Source of the DNA: Apostichopus japonicus
Taxonomy: Eukaryota; Echinodermata; Holothuroidea; Aspidochirotida; Stichopodidae
NCBI RefSeq assembly: GCF_037975245.1
Contig: NC_092567.1
Coordinates: 18,854,876-18,918,875, forward strand
Direction: 5' to 3'
DNA length: 64,000 bases
Shown here in pieces: positions 45,895 to 59,300 of this stretch. The translations under genes and the position numbers were made by a program. Numbering within the stretch: position 1 is the stretch's first letter; each line of letters opens with the position of its first letter. The notes beneath the pieces were generated by a model. It did not search any database, was not told the DNA's origin, and was given only the letters and a program-made list of their open reading frames with translations.

Positions 45895-47821
45895 CTGTTT
45901 ACCGATACGGCGTTACACAGTTTACTACATGTAACCACAACACTCTTCTCATCAATTGAAAATGTCTTCTCCCGAATCTTCCGATTCCGAGGAAATAGGA
46001 CTTCACCTCTCAGGCCTTTCGTAAGCTTTGACGAAAATTATTTTCTTGAGGAAGAAGAGGAGGAAATAGTTTTCGAGGGTGATGAAGATAATATCGGTGT
46101 TTTCCCTATCTTTTGAGCCCCGTGCAGAAGAATTGTAAAACGATCCTGATGGCCGAGACGCGTCGCTGCCGATCGAAGTCCCCGAGCAGAACGGTTGGAC
46201 GACCCTGAACCGAAACTGGTCGGTTGAGCATAAACAAAACCACCGTTATCAAGACCATCATATGATTTAAATTATTTCGAATGTCGGTAATCCTGCTACT
46301 GAACTTTGTAGCGAAGCTTCTAGAATTTTGTGTCTTACAGTGCAAGGAAAATATGACATTCTGTACAGTGCAACCCTATAGTACTATAGAGTAGTGGTAA
46401 CATGGGGTCTAGACCTAACTTAAAGACGTTGTATAACAGGCTAGCCCGTGTAATTGTATCATCCAACTGTTACGTAAAATCACAACACAACGCCAGTTTT
46501 ACCACAAAAGAAACTTTCAGATCTAGTACTGATTGTTCTAAAACCGACTGGCTTTAAGTTTTGTGCAAAATATTAGGTAACCAAAAAAATCGTCATTTGC
46601 TGTATGAAGGAGGGCTAGGCTATGGTCATAACAAGTAATTTGGCAACAGTATAGTCAGGGAGTTGTTATGGAACAACTCCCTGGTATAGGCCTACAGGTA
46701 CTCGTTACGTTGTGTATGTGTAGTGTTTTGAGCGAGTCGTGTTCAAATTCTTCAATTTATGTCATCTTTTGGAAAAGCTTGCAGTAGAAATCCGTCTTTA
46801 CTTGTGGTGGAGCAACCTAATACCACATATCAGCTCGGCATATTTAACAGTTACGAGATAAATTTTCGTAAAAACAAAACACCAAATCTCAATTACTACG
46901 GAGCACTGTGTTCTCAGACGTTTAAGAATGTAAACATAGCATCTCGGGAGTGAGCTGCGTTCCTCGACTGACGTCACGCCGCATTACCGTAAAATCAAAA
47001 ATTTTTAGATAGTTTTTATTACCCTCTAATTTTTGATCGTTTATTCCTCAAGGATGCAAGCTTCGGTTGACACAAATTGGGTATCATTGGAAAGCTACGA
47101 GTGTACAGAATAAGATGATAAAGATTTTTTTTCCATTTCATAACCTCTTTAAAACTTGTTTGTTGGAATTCTAGATGGTAAGCAGGGATATGCTCCCGTA
47201 GCTGAGGATAGGCTTTATTTTGGTTTTATAGATACAAGGAGTAGCAGGAATTTGAAACTATTTAATAGAGAAGAGTGTCGGCATGGTTGTGAAGTCAAAG
47301 CAGCGACTTACTGATTTCTGCTGAATTGAACGGAAGTTTGAGAAAATCGGATTATTTTAATCCGTCTCGGATTATTTTAATCCGATTCCGTCGTAATTGC
47401 AAAGGAATTGTTTTGGTTTATATGGAACTGCAAATCGTTTCTGATGTTTAAACCGAATGGTGCCGTGGTCTTTAAGTTAAGTTCCCAGAAATTTTCCTTT
47501 CCTAGATTTATCTGTCCAAGAATCGTTTTGGTCAATGGCAATAACACACAAATTCTCAATAGAATGATTTTGGAGATTGAAGTGATTTAATTGCAACAGG
47601 TTGGTTGATCTTTTTTTGTTTTGATCGCCGATCTATGTTGTGTCATTCTCATTCTTAGAGTGTTTTTTTTTTAACTCTCCAACGTATTGCAAGTTGCAAA
47701 TTTTTGGATAGGCAGTTTATTTTATACGGAATTTGGAACGTGCGTTTGGTTTGGTTGCTCTGAAAGGCCCCAGTCGAATCGACAAGTAAGCACGTTTTGC
47801 AATTTTGTGTACATGGTGATG
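45895..47821. other. Intergenic stretch with a decayed start of an ORF
   Basis: Mostly unassigned. At 45962-46116 a frame starts MSSPESSDSEEIGLH and, after one frame change, reads an acidic stretch with a run of six Glu before a stop. It could be the decayed N-terminus of a transposase or gene; I do not recognise it. A hairpin AGGGAGTTGTTATGGAACAA is at about 46659, and a doubled TCGGATTATTTTAATCCG at about 47348-47387. Confidence 0.3.
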
Positions 47822-48287
47822 ATTTGTTGTGGTGGTAACGTTAGTAAGACAGAAAGGGATCGTGTTGACAACATCATCAAAAAAGCTGAAATATTAGTAG
47901 GGGGTCTCAGTCTGCTGTTGATTTTGTCTACCAGTGTCTCCTACAGTCCAAGCTCAACTCCGTTTGGACGACTATAGTCACCCATTTCATGTTCAACGAT
48001 CATGATAGATTAATAAACAGGGGCATTGGTAGACTAAGACTTCCTCAACTTAAGACTAACCGGCACCGCAATTCATTTATCCCTCGTGCAATAAAACTTT
48101 ACAACAGCAATTTGAGTCGTTAGGTGGTTGCCTAGTCCTTGGATGGGTACGCTCTGTTTTTAACTATTTAACTTGATCTTACCTTTTGCAGCTATAAGCT
48201 GTAATATGATTATAGTTTTATATATATTTTTGTATTTCTTATAATGTGCGAGTATCGAAATTTCCGATTTTATGGAGTAATATAGTT
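47822..48287 (+). pseudogene. LINE 3' end, frameshifted
   Basis: Plus-strand pieces in different frames: CGGNVSKTERDRVDNIIKKA, then SHPFHV, then LPQLKTNRHRNSFIPRAIKL followed by YNSNLSR and TAG at 48121-48123. This order is typical of the C-terminal end of many invertebrate LINE ORF2 proteins. At least two frameshifts. The 3' untranslated part runs to the (ACTC)n array at 48288, which was probably its tail. Confidence 0.75.
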
Positions 48288-48445
48288 TCACTCACTCACT
48301 CACTCACTCACTCACTCACTCACTCACTCACTCACTCACTCACTCACTCACTCACTCACTCACTCACTCACTCACTCACTCACTCACACACTCACTCACT
48401 CACTCACTCACTCACTCACTCACTCACTCACTCACTCACTCACTT
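48288..48445. repeat. (ACTC)n microsatellite
   Basis: About 158 bp of nearly perfect ACTC units with one variant (CACACT near 48386). It separates the LINE 3' end on its left from the Penelope-like element on its right. Confidence 0.95.
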
Positions 48446-48446
48446 A

Positions 48447-50463
48447 CTATCCTGTAGTTTCTGTTTTGTTTTCCCCTAATGGGGTGTCATCCTGAAAGGA
48501 TGCCCGAACTAAAGTATCCCGAAGGTCTTTAAATAGCGATGACAGATAGTTCTGAGAAACTGATTTCAGGCGTTCGGTGCCTTGAAGTAGGTGAACATTC
48601 TTCTGACAGATATCAGCCAGTGGTGGGAGACCAGGGTGGAATTCAGTAACCAATTGTTCCCTTTTGGAACTGGTTTTACGAGTTTTGTACGTCAATGTTT
48701 CGGTACGGGGTTTGTTTTTAGCCTTTTTTGATGGTATTTTCAATAGTACCCCGAAAGTACTGTCTGTTTAGGAGGTGATGTGACAGTTCTTTATTGCAGG
48801 AATCAAAATCGACTTCAGAGGAGCAGATGCGTCGAATGCGCAAAGCTTGACTGTACGCAATATTTCTGGTACAGTGACGTGGATGGCAACTGCTTGGTAA
48901 AAGGTTGTGCTTGTTCGTGGGTTTATTGAACAAGTCTGTTTTGAGTGAATCATTTTGTAGGGTCACAGTGGTGTCCAGGAAGTGAACGCCATATCCAGAA
49001 AAATCTGCAGTAAATTTGATAGTGTGATGAAACAAGTTTGTGTCATCAATGAAGAGTTTTAGAGTTGCCTCACCATGGGTCCATATCATGATGATATCGT
49101 CAATGAAACGTAGCACGTGTGTGGTTTCAAGTTTTGTCGAGATAGAAATTCTTTCTCGAGGTTTCCCATAAAGATGTTTGGTACCCATTGCGGTGCCATG
49201 AATTTGGAGGTAGTGTTTGTTGCCAAATACCAGATTATTGCTGGTCAAGATTAGTTGCATCAATTCGGCCAATTCTTCTTCGTGTTGGTTTTGCCATGTT
49301 TCGGTTTGAATGCTTCTGTGCAGGCCAAAATGCCCTCTTCGTTAGGGATATTTATGTATAACGAAGACACATCCAAGGTAACTAACAGAGTAATTAGGGG
49401 AATACTTTTTATTTCCCCAATTTTCCGAATGAAATCCGTAGTGTCCTGCACATAGGACGGTAGGGCCGACACAAGAGGTTAGATGAGAAGGTCCACGAAT
49501 TTGTAAGTTTTTCAGTCGCTGTACCATTAACCGAAATTATGGGCCTCCCGGGATTGCCTTCTTTGTGAATTTTGGGCAGAAAATAAAAGCGACCAGGTTT
49601 TGGGTGGTTTTTCAAGGAGGATTTGGCCTAACTTGCGGTCAATGGACTCGTTAGAAACTATCTTTTGGATGACTCTTTTCACGTTTTGTGTGATTTCTTG
49701 AGTAGGATCAGAATCCAGGAGTTTGTAGTGTTGAGGGTTGCCGAGCAGTCTGTTGGCTTCCTTTCTATATAATTGTTTGCCCATAGTGACAATTGCAGAA
49801 CCTTTGTCGGCTGGCCTGATGACAATGTCGTCGCCCTTCCGGAGTTCATTGATAGCCTGTCTCTCGGTTTTGTTGAGATTGTCGCGAAAGTCTGGGAGGG
49901 AGGTCTGTGTTTATACATCCTCCTCAATTGCCGAAATAAATTATTCAAAAGGCGCACAAAGGGCCTTGGGCGGATTCCACCAGCTTTTTGGCTTAAAATT
50001 GGAATACGAGTCGTTGGTTTGTTGCATGGCAAAAATTTTACGGAGACGTAAGCGTCGATAGAACATATTCAGATCAAGAGAAATTTTCTGAGCGTTAACT
50101 TGCCGCGGTTTAGGTAAAAAAATTAGACCTTTGGAGAGTAGGTTTGTTTCTCCTACCGAAAGTTGGCACTCAATGGTAACACTGCACTTTTGGTGGTGCT
50201 GCATGCGGTCTGTATCTCTTTGCGACGGAATCTGCGAGACCTGTTTTTTTTTGAGGTTTCAAGTTGGGTTTCACCAGAAACTTAAATACCTCTCTTTGGG
50301 TGTCATTATCTCTCTTCAATTGTTAAATTGTCTTGAAGCTAGGGTACGTGAGAGGTCCAAGCATATTTTGGAGACGGAGTCAAGATTTCTTACGAACTCG
50401 TTTTTGGGGAGTTCTTTTTGCAGTTTTCTGGTTTTTGAATCAATTTGCTGGCTAAGTTCGTGA
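48447..50463 (-). pseudogene. Penelope-like retroelement, broken
   Basis: Minus-strand frames line up in the order of a Penelope-like reverse transcriptase: N-terminal helical part (50463 down: LSQQIDSKTRKLQKELPKN), LLSKGLIFLPKP and [70 protein letters not shown] with LDVSSLYINIP, QIHGTAMGTK, then the catalytic FIDDIIMIWTHG, FLDTTVTL, LLPSSCHPRHC and RIRRIC. At least four frame changes break it, one in an A run near 48720-48740; a deletion lies just before the FIDD box. The usual C-terminal GIY-YIG endonuclease is not seen; the copy ends at the microsatellite. Confidence 0.88.
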
Positions 50464-50503
50464 ATGGTTTTGCGACAAATACTTATTTGCACAGCCATTA
50501 ATT

Positions 50504-50978
50504 GTATGTATGTATGTATGTATGTATGTATGTATGTATGTATGTATGTATGTATGTATGTATGTATGTATGTATGTATGTATGTATGTATGTATGTATG
50601 TATGCATGTATGCGTGTATGCGTGTATGCGTGTATGCGTGTATGCATGTATGTATGTATGTATGTACGCGTGTATGTATGTATGTGTGTATGTATGTATG
50701 TGTGTGGGTGTATGTATGTGTGTATGTATGTATATATGTATGTATATGTGATCTTCCCGCAAGCAGGAACTCGCGAAAGAAGCCATGGAGGCTTGTAGAC
50801 TCGCAAGCTGACCGAAGCCAATCTCTCGGCACACATCCATTTAACGTCCATGTCAGGAAGTTGTTATTGAACAACACCCTTGCCAGACGAGACACATTGC
50901 TGTCGGCGGGGAATCGAACCGGGTATCTCATGACTGGAAGACGCCGGCGTTAACCACTAGGCTATACACTCCGCTCAA
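50504..50978 (-). mobile_element. tRNA-derived SINE, family 2, with (ATGT)n tail
   Basis: Minus strand: GCGGAGTGTATAGCCTAGTG GTTAACGCC (A box) at the head near 50975, GGTTCGATTCC (B box) near 50915, then body, then an (ACAT)n tail covering 50504-50750 (plus strand TATG). Long YIHT or MYVC frames over the tail are translations of the microsatellite. Same family as 57697-57960. Confidence 0.82.
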
Positions 50979-53640
50979 ATTGTACTTAAAGCCGACAAAA
51001 GAAAGCTGTGTCACGCTATACGGACTAAACAGGTGTTCCATTAACAAACTTTATCTCAAATTGTATGATAATATTGGGTCCTTAGCTTAAGAAAGAAAAC
51101 TCTGGAGGCAATTTGGTGATCTGTTGGTTTAATGCGCTCAACTTCGACAGCGTAGCGATTAACTGAAGAGAGTAAAAAATGAAGCAAAAGACATAGAAAA
51201 TAAATTGCTACTAATATCTCCATACACTACCCCTTTAACTCTAGAGGACTTCCAAACTCACTACCCCTTTAACTCTAGAGGACTTCCAAACTCCCAAGAA
51301 ACTGCATAGACTTAACATAATGTAATGACCGAAACACAGGTTCATGTTGCTATGGTATTTATTCAACAACAATAAGAAATGAAAAACCCTGCAAAGACAA
51401 AACAAATGGATCATAAATACAAGATTAAGGTAATTACTTATCATGGATAATTAATGTAAATTAAATGTGCAATGAGAACCAATACATGAGTGACGAGGAG
51501 TCATAAACATTGAGTATTGTTCTTACTTAATTGAATATTGTTTCATTATTCTCAGATGTTGGTCATAGCACTAAATGAATCCAACAATCTCAATTACTTC
51601 AACAAAAAGAATTAAAACAAATCACTTTAGGAAATAAAAAAGAATAATATCAGGTGACATGTCATGTGACCAACTTCATGTTAACAATTGGGTTGCTAAG
51701 GAGATTATGGAACTCTCAGGTCTGATGTTACATTTTAATACTAATTTACACCTTCACCCATCTCCAGGAAACATGGTTATTACAAAGTTTGATCATCCAT
51801 CACTGACTATGATAATGACGAAAGGGATAAGTATAAGCTTAATAGTATACAACTTAGCAAACACATAACGGTCGATGTAGTGCACATTGTTACAAAGATA
51901 TAACGTCAAGGCCAAGGCCCCACAACACACGTGCGTTAGGATAGCACGGTGTGAATGGCGATTTACGGTGACAGGCAAGTTACTTAGGTTACTTAATTGA
52001 CAGCAATTTCGAAATCAAATACACTCTTCATCACTCTGCAATTAAATCCTATCAAACAATCATGAATTAAAGCTTACCCTGAATATCACACGATCTTGTT
52101 AAGCATAAGAATGGCTCCGCAAAATGGAAAGAAGACCATTCACAAAAAGTTGTAATAGTAGTAGTAGTCGTAACAAATGATTCTCACAAAAAGTAGTAAA
52201 GTAAAATAGATGGCGCTCGTCGCCTTTTACCAAGTCCATCGGTAAGGGTTACCACTGTTACAATAATATAAACCACATAAAACAACATACCTGGAAAATA
52301 TGCATTGTGAAATAGATCACCATTGATATGAACACTAGCCAAGTCTAAACTACAAACTTGATAAACCTCCAATTTCCCCACTGAATACCACAGTACTGAA
52401 AAACACATTCACCCAGGCTTGCCCAGGGAAGCTAAACTAAACGAGAATCTTAAAATAAACCAAAGCCCAATAAAAGTACATAAACCCCTGCAACAAACGA
52501 TTGCGAAATATCATCTCACCGAAACAATTTCCCCACCTCCACGTAAGAACCGAAACGTAAGAACCTGACGTACTGTAGTTCACAACCGTAAACTGGAAAA
52601 ACAAAATACAATTATGAATAAAAACACTGTAACGTACACAATGTCAATCTCTAACAAAAACCTTGACACATCTTACAAAAACATAAAACTGCACTGCAAC
52701 CAAGTAATAAGGAAAAATGATAAGTAAGTCCTAACGTTACACTTTGACTACAACAAGACATATAAGCATTTAATATATAAAGTATAGGAATACACTGTCG
52801 TTACTATCTCAATGAAGAAATAGCAAAGTCACATGTACCAAAATGAAACCTAGCAACCTCACAGGAAAACCATATCCCAAGAAAGCTGTCAATAAACAAT
52901 AAAATAAACAAAGGAAACTATTCACCCACCTAAACCTTTAAATTGTATAACCAAGCTGCAGAACACCATCTGTAAAACAGCAACAGCCCAAACAAGATGG
53001 CTGAAGTAAATTTAAGGTAGCATACGCCCATTAAAAGCCCCCTTGACTTACACACTAAATCACAAAAGTAATGTGGTCTCTAAGTCTAGACTAAAGTTTT
53101 CACTAGCTAAACGCTACCCATCACCGGATAGCTGACAAGTTGGCCTTTCATGGCACACCATCAATTTTCCGTACCATGACTATGTAGATTTTTTGCTATC
53201 CGAGCCGGAAGTTTTCGTCACTTGTAAACAAACCTCTTCACTCAGTGGTAAACAAATTTCCTACGCTGCTCCCGGGAGGCCTAAAGGGGTCTAAAATTGC
53301 CTCAATTTACCCAATTTTCTCACCACATGTACTTCCATTCATGCTCTTCAACATGCAAGCCACAAAAAACTAGATTATGATTGATAACAGGTCACAAAAG
53401 ATGTTCTCCCGCTGCTTTTTGGCACTTTTCCTGAGATAGGAGAACAATCGAGCGGATTGATATAGACTCTAATAGGAGTATGCCACCCTAAGATTTCACT
53501 CACTAAAAACGAGGACGCTATAAAACAATTAAAGGAGCAAAGACTAAACTGGAAATCAAATTTGGTCACAACAGATAATATGATATGTTTATCAAATTCC
53601 AAAAATGCTTTTGGTTGCGTTGATAATCGTAACCTTTACT
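50979..53640. other. Intergenic stretch, nothing recognised
   Basis: AT-rich, no coding exon, no known repeat. Only a 34-bp unit (CACTACCCCTTTAACTCTAG...) doubled in tandem at 51225-51292 stands out. Confidence 0.45.
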
Positions 53641-54290
53641 TCGTGACACCTTGCTTGTAAACACGATATCTCAACAGGCGCGTAGCCAAGGGGGGGGGGG
53701 CGAAGGGGGGCAGCCGCCCCCCCCCCCCCCCTTGAGCATATTTTTTACAATTTTTTTTAAGGTTTTTATGATATTGCTAGTATTTTCAAAAGAGAAAATG
53801 CTAAGATGCAACTAACAAGGCATGGGAAGTGCCATTTCCGGCGATCTGGGAGGCAATTACAGCCAAAATTTTCTTGTACGCTCCGCGCCAGCTGGGGGGG
53901 GGGGGTTCGCTTAGATAGTTTGCAATGCAGAATCTACAGTTTCGCCCCTCCCTTGGCGAATTCCTGGCTACGCGCCTGTATCTCAAGAAGGGAAGCTTGC
54001 CCCAATCTCATATTTGGTGTGTAGGAGTACCACATTGAAAAGAAGGCGCCTATTGATTTTAGAGTTCAAGAGTCATTTGAGGCCACCTGATGGGGTCAAA
54101 TTAGAAAACATTATAAACACAATTTACCAAGAAGGGAAGCTCGGACCAAGCTCATAGTTTGTAGTTGTGACACGAGAGCCTATTGTTTGTTTGTTTCTTG
54201 CAAGACAAATGTCATTTGGAGTTACCAGGGGTCAATTTGTGCAAAACTTGCTTCATAATATACCGTACCTCCCACCGACCAGCCTATGAG
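53641..54290. repeat. TGACC-family repeat hosting a MITE
   Basis: Has the family's ACACCTTGCTTGTAAACACG ATATCTCAAG head, TCATTTGAGGCCACC and GGGGTCAA segments. Interrupted by the hAT-type MITE at 53675-53978; the two sides join cleanly without it. Confidence 0.65.
53675..53978. mobile_element. hAT-type MITE with 8-bp target duplication
   Basis: 304 bp, ends CAGGCGCGTAGCCA / TGGCTACGCGCCTG. TATCTCAA is duplicated at 53667-53674 and 53979-53986. Non-coding. Its core matches 20720-20935. Confidence 0.9.
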
Positions 54291-55385
54291 ATAACGTTTG
54301 CATTACGCTAGTGTAGTGAAGTGAAATTGTGTTGCTTGCACCCTATGAATATTTATATGTGTTATGTAATAGTCAGTTTGTAGAGTTAGTAAGTGCACAT
54401 AGCTTTTGCAAGTGTGTTTTGTTAGTTCTGTACACGCTATCATTATGTCTAGCAGCGTCCTTGCAGAGCTCCGGGGTTCGCCTCGTAAACCCCTTAGTAA
54501 TTACTATTTTGATTAATTTTTATTGCATTCGGGTCGTAAATTGCCCAGAGTTACTCATATCTAGAGTCAGTAAGGAGATGTCCACCTTCTTAGAGGCAGG
54601 ATGCCTGAGGTTTTGGATGGTTATAGGCTTCAGGCTCGAAACCACTGGTTTTCCAAGATGGCGGTTCTACCAACATGCAGCGAGCTGGCGAGAGGGTGAT
54701 GGAGTCTCGATGTATGTATTTTCGATGTCCACGACCTTACGCGCCGCGAGCTTATTTTCCGCGAACGAGCTGTACTCAGTTTAGTAAGAGTTTAAGTGAT
54801 AAATATTGTTTCATAATTGCTGTATGTGCCCTATTGTTAGTTAATTGAATTGTAGTTTTAAGTGTTGCCCTTAGGCTAGGCTGTACTTTACTGTACAAAG
54901 TACATATGTTAGGTTATATATTTGGACCTTGGATTTACGGGTTCGTAGCATGTATTGTTTATCGTTAAGCACGTGGGTGCTATTACGTACTATTATATTG
55001 TATTGTACTGATTATTAATTATTGTACCTTTCGAGTATTGTACTGCTCGCTGTTTGAAGAGTATATATGTATATAACGTAATTTGTAGTTTGAACATTAT
55101 TTGTTACTGTTGTTTATTTTATGGACACCCGATACTCATAGCTAGTACAGTAACTACTGTTCATGTACTACGCCCGTGCATCAGTAACTACTGCGCTGTG
55201 TTCGCAACACGGTAACATGTGTTACAGGTGGCACAGTAATTACTGCTGGGTAAGGTTATTCGTAAAAGGGAAATGGATTGGTAGGAATAATTCAGTGACC
55301 TATAGCCTAATTGCTCTCAAAACGTGAGGGTGAAAGCTCGTGGTGGAGTCGTTCTGCAGACGAATTTCATTTCTGTATAGATGCT
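54291..55385. other. Unassigned, LTR-like look
   Basis: A frame of 151 codons on plus (54329-54784) begins with GTG, not ATG, and has no known motif; no call. The region from about 54310 to 55225 (ending AACATGTGTTACA then GGTGGCAC) looks like an LTR with its primer site, but a partner and a target duplication are missing. Confidence 0.25.
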
Positions 55386-55725
55386 ACGGTGGCCCATCTT
55401 GAAATTTCTGTTTCATGTGGACATTTTGAAGTTTCATCTCGACGGTGACACGTTTCATATCTCAAAGTTTCCTTCCTTTCGTTTTAGCTCGAAATGATGA
55501 CTGTTTTTACTTGAAGAACTCGATGCTTTCTCTTCAAAGTTTGACATTTTATCTCATAGTTTTGACGTTTGATCTCAATTGTCATTTGGACAATTTATAT
55601 CAAAATTTGTAAATTGTATCTCTATGATTTTAAAAGTTTCATCTAGAATATGTGATGTTTCTCGTTACATTCCGACGTTTCATGTCGAAAATTGCTCCTA
55701 TATATCTCGAAATGTAACAGTTTTA
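55386..55725. repeat. Degenerate minisatellite TTTCATCTCGAA
   Basis: Loosely repeated units of about 22-25 bp of the type GACGTTTCATCTCGAAA. Its last unit (TATATATCTCGAAATGTAAC, 55702-55721) is also found downstream of lysozyme A (27479-27498), so the minisatellite is older than the gene duplication. Confidence 0.6.
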
Positions 55726-56077
55726 TCATAAAAATGTTTCTCATTCCATCTCGAACATGGGGCATAGTACCATTAAAAATGCGACTTCATGACAAAACGT
55801 TAGATATTTTGCTTCAAAATTAGGCGTAACACATCAGACTGAAATACGGTTTGTCTAAGGGGAATAACACTAGCAAAATATAAACAAAATATGATAATAA
55901 CAAACAATAATTACAGAACACGATAATTTTCAATACTAAACTATATTCTCAATTAGCTAAACGTTTGACATTTTTAACGATTTTTAATTACAACATGAAA
56001 TATATATACGTTTTAGTTTTATAACATATTTTAAGAATATGTATTAATTTTGGGTGATTTTCTTATGATCGATTTGC

Positions 56078-56083
56078 TTTATT
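56078..56083 (-). promoter_or_regulatory. Poly(A) signal of lysozyme B
   Basis: AATAAA on the minus strand, 67 nt after the stop codon, in sequence shared with lysozyme A. Confidence 0.7.
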
Positions 56084-56149
56084 ACTGGAGATTCGTGACC
56101 TTTACTTTAAGGGTTTTTCTTCCTTTAAAGCATAATTTCTTCACATCTA

Positions 56150-56346
56150 TCACAGACAAGCGGATACCTTGCTCCAATAGCCATCGGTTGACGAGTAGAG
56201 GTACCCGTTAGGTCCTCCGTTGTGAATACGGGCGAACTCTTCGCAACCAGGGGTGTACCCAATCCTAGAGGATGTTGCGTAACGGGACATGTATGCTTGT
56301 ACTGTCCTTTCAGCACACTCCTGCTCCGTGGTACAAGATACCCAAT
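56150..56346 (-). CDS. Lysozyme B, last coding exon
   Basis: 197 nt, acceptor TTCTCTAG, stop TGA. Encodes DWVSCTTEQECAERTVQAYM, CEEFARIHNGGPNGYLYSS and YWSKVSACL. Cysteine and His positions match lysozyme A. Confidence 0.94.
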
Positions 56347-59300
56347 CTAGAGAATTTCATGAAAACAAGAGGAAAACAAAATATTTCTTAGGCTTTCTTT
56401 ACACTTTAGTAAATGTGTAAAAGTGAGTTTTAATTCTCAAATGCCTATAGGAGATACTTATCATACTTGGTGTGTGGATGCATCACATTGAATACAAGAC
56501 GCCTATTGTTTTTGGTGGAGGTGTGTATTGGTATTGCCACGTACAGTAGACTGACCTGTGTTTATCATGCCATAGTGTAATATTGTACATCAAGAAAGTG
56601 GTTCGGCCCATTTATATTGTGACAGCTATTTCTATATACTAACAAGCAGAAATTTAGTACAATGAAGTCATCGAAACCTCAATGCATTCTGGTTTTACTC
56701 TTCATTTTCTTCTTAAACTATATTAAAAAATAAGAGAACATTCTTTTTTCCCATTTTGACTCGTGCCTGATGCTTTGTCTCCAATACCCCTCTTCCTCAC
56801 CCTTCCCCGTCTCGTCAGGCCTACACTCTACTCACCTGTACCCAAGTTGTTACTCATCAGTTTAGCATCACTGTAGTAGTCATTTTTGATTTGAAAAGGT
56901 CCACAAGAGTCGGAGTTAACATCCCATCTGCATCCAATATTTTCGTTACAATTACTTTCGACCTCACAGATGCAGGCCATGCAATCGCTTGGTACTGGAC
57001 CTAGTGTGTCACAACGTGAGACAACATATTATAACGTAACTGATAAATTGCCCAGGCAGGTTGCGATGGAACCGCCTAACAAACGTGAACTTACATTTAA
57101 AAAAAAAATTAAAAGAAAATTGAACTTTTAACGAAATTTTAATTCAAAAGTTGCGAAATGTCGCTCCACTTACGTATAAGGACCCTTAACTATATTCTAA
57201 GTACTCCTTCTTCAAGGGTCACTGAATATGACCATATTAAGCAGACAGGCGATCCTAGGCTTATTTAAAAGCAGCAATCAGTTATGGAACGCAGAAAGGG
57301 CAATATTCGTTAGCAACGGCGTCAATTTGTAGCAACAACCACGCATGCCGTTTTGTATAGTATATGGAAATAGCTTATTATTCCACCATAATCATCAGTA
57401 TACATGCATGCCAACACATTGTGTCAACATATTGTGCCGGCCACAGTTTACTCACCAGGTTGCGTTCCGACACCGCCTCCACTACCACAGGTACCAGTTG
57501 GTTTATCGAAACAACACTTGATACCGGCAGCTTTTGTTGGACACAACCCAGAGATGTAGTAACCATTGGGACAAGATGATGTATCAATACAATGACCAAC
57601 TGAACCAGCAGTGGGGTGGTTATAATTGGTGCACTCTGTGTCCGAATCAGCTAATAAAGAAAACAAATTACATTATGCTTGTTTTCATTATAAATGTTGT
57701 GGAGTGTTAAGCTCAGTGGTTAACGCCAGTGCGTTCCAATCATAAGATCCCCGGTTCGAGTCACTCCAAGATTAATGCATGTCTTCCAGTTACAGAGTTG
57801 TTGACAATTGACAATTCATAATCTTCATGGACGTTAAATATGAATGTATAAGAGACTGACTTCGATCAGCGTGCGGCTTTGATAAGCCAATGAGGCTTCT
57901 TCGCGACTTCCTGCTTACAGGAGGATGATGACGGTCTAAAATACATACATACATGTACATACATTATTCGGTAAAGATAAAAAACTTTTCTCTGACCGTT
58001 TCCTATATATGAATATTCACACGTTTGTTAGTGGTTAACAGCATGGAGCTATTAACGAAAGGACATATATCAGGAGCGCAGCTATAGACTTGTTGTGTAG
58101 ACGGGCAGTGCACTGAAAATCCTCGAAAATAACGTGTCCTCTTTTAGCGAGCATTCATGTTACAGTTTTGGTTCACATTGCGTACAATCCACCTCCTTCA
58201 CAAAAATGAGTCAATAAGCAATATAGGAGTATGTATTTTTTTGTTACTTATAGTATATATGCACTGACTTTATTTGGCCAGGGGTGGGGAGGAGGTGATT
58301 ACGTGGAGTGGATGGAAGTACATATATATGTATTGGGAAAATGAGGTCATTTCAGAACACTTTGTTGCCTTGAAAGGGAAGATTGGTGATATCCTTATTG
58401 GTGAATAAAATGTCCTGATTCATATATGTCTAAATTAAAGCTTGGGCTGCCGAAGCTATAAATCTACATGCATTCGGATAATGGTACGTGACTGTCCATT
58501 ATCCCACATATACATTAGCTGTCCATTGAGGATTAATATTTATTTTCCCAATAGAGAGCCGTAGTAGTATTTAGGGTGCTGGTCTCATGAATATTTATGA
58601 CTGAGACTGAATATGGCTTAACATGAGATTACAGTCAGGCCTGGTTAATAAGCTAAGTACCTGTAAAGCAGCATTTCACATGGTTTGCTTGCTGTGGGCA
58701 CAAACCACTGATGGTATTCCCTCCGGGGCAGGCGGTCGCACCATTGTCCATACATTGTCCAGTACAACCGTAGTCACTGTGTTCGTAGGAGGAGCACGCA
58801 TTCTCCTGATAGGCTAGAAGAAAAACGAGGAAAGTTCAACGTAGCCTATACTGCATAACTAATTATCTGTAACCCTTGAAGATTGATCAACTTTAAGTCA
58901 CTGGTTCCAGCCTTTACCTATAGAACGCGCATAGGGCAACCTTAATTAACGGCAGCAACGCATTAGTAGCAACGTCCTGGTATGAACCTGTTGCAAGGCA
59001 GTAGCAACGACGTTTTGGAAGTAGCAACGTCTTATATACTTAGTATAGTAGCCTGATCTAATTAACAATGGCATTATTTTAATTAGTACTAATCTTATAT
59101 TAACTAGTAAAGACAAGTAAAACGTCGGCGCTATGGCAGTTAACATCAATTTAAATCCAATCAGCATCACAAAAAACGATCGCAGTAAGTGTACTCTTGA
59201 TCAGCGATATGTGGCGCTGTTGCAGTTCAACAATTTAAATTCATTCAACGACGTAAGAAAATCTGACACTACACAAGGGTTATAGGCTTTGTAGCGTACT

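Noticed and set aside
50452-50953. Long frames of YIHT or MYVC repeats on both strands
   Set aside because: Six-frame translations of an (ATGT)n tail of a SINE.
54310-55225. Possible solo LTR
   Set aside because: No target duplication, no second copy, no diagnostic ends; the 151-codon frame begins with GTG and lacks motifs.
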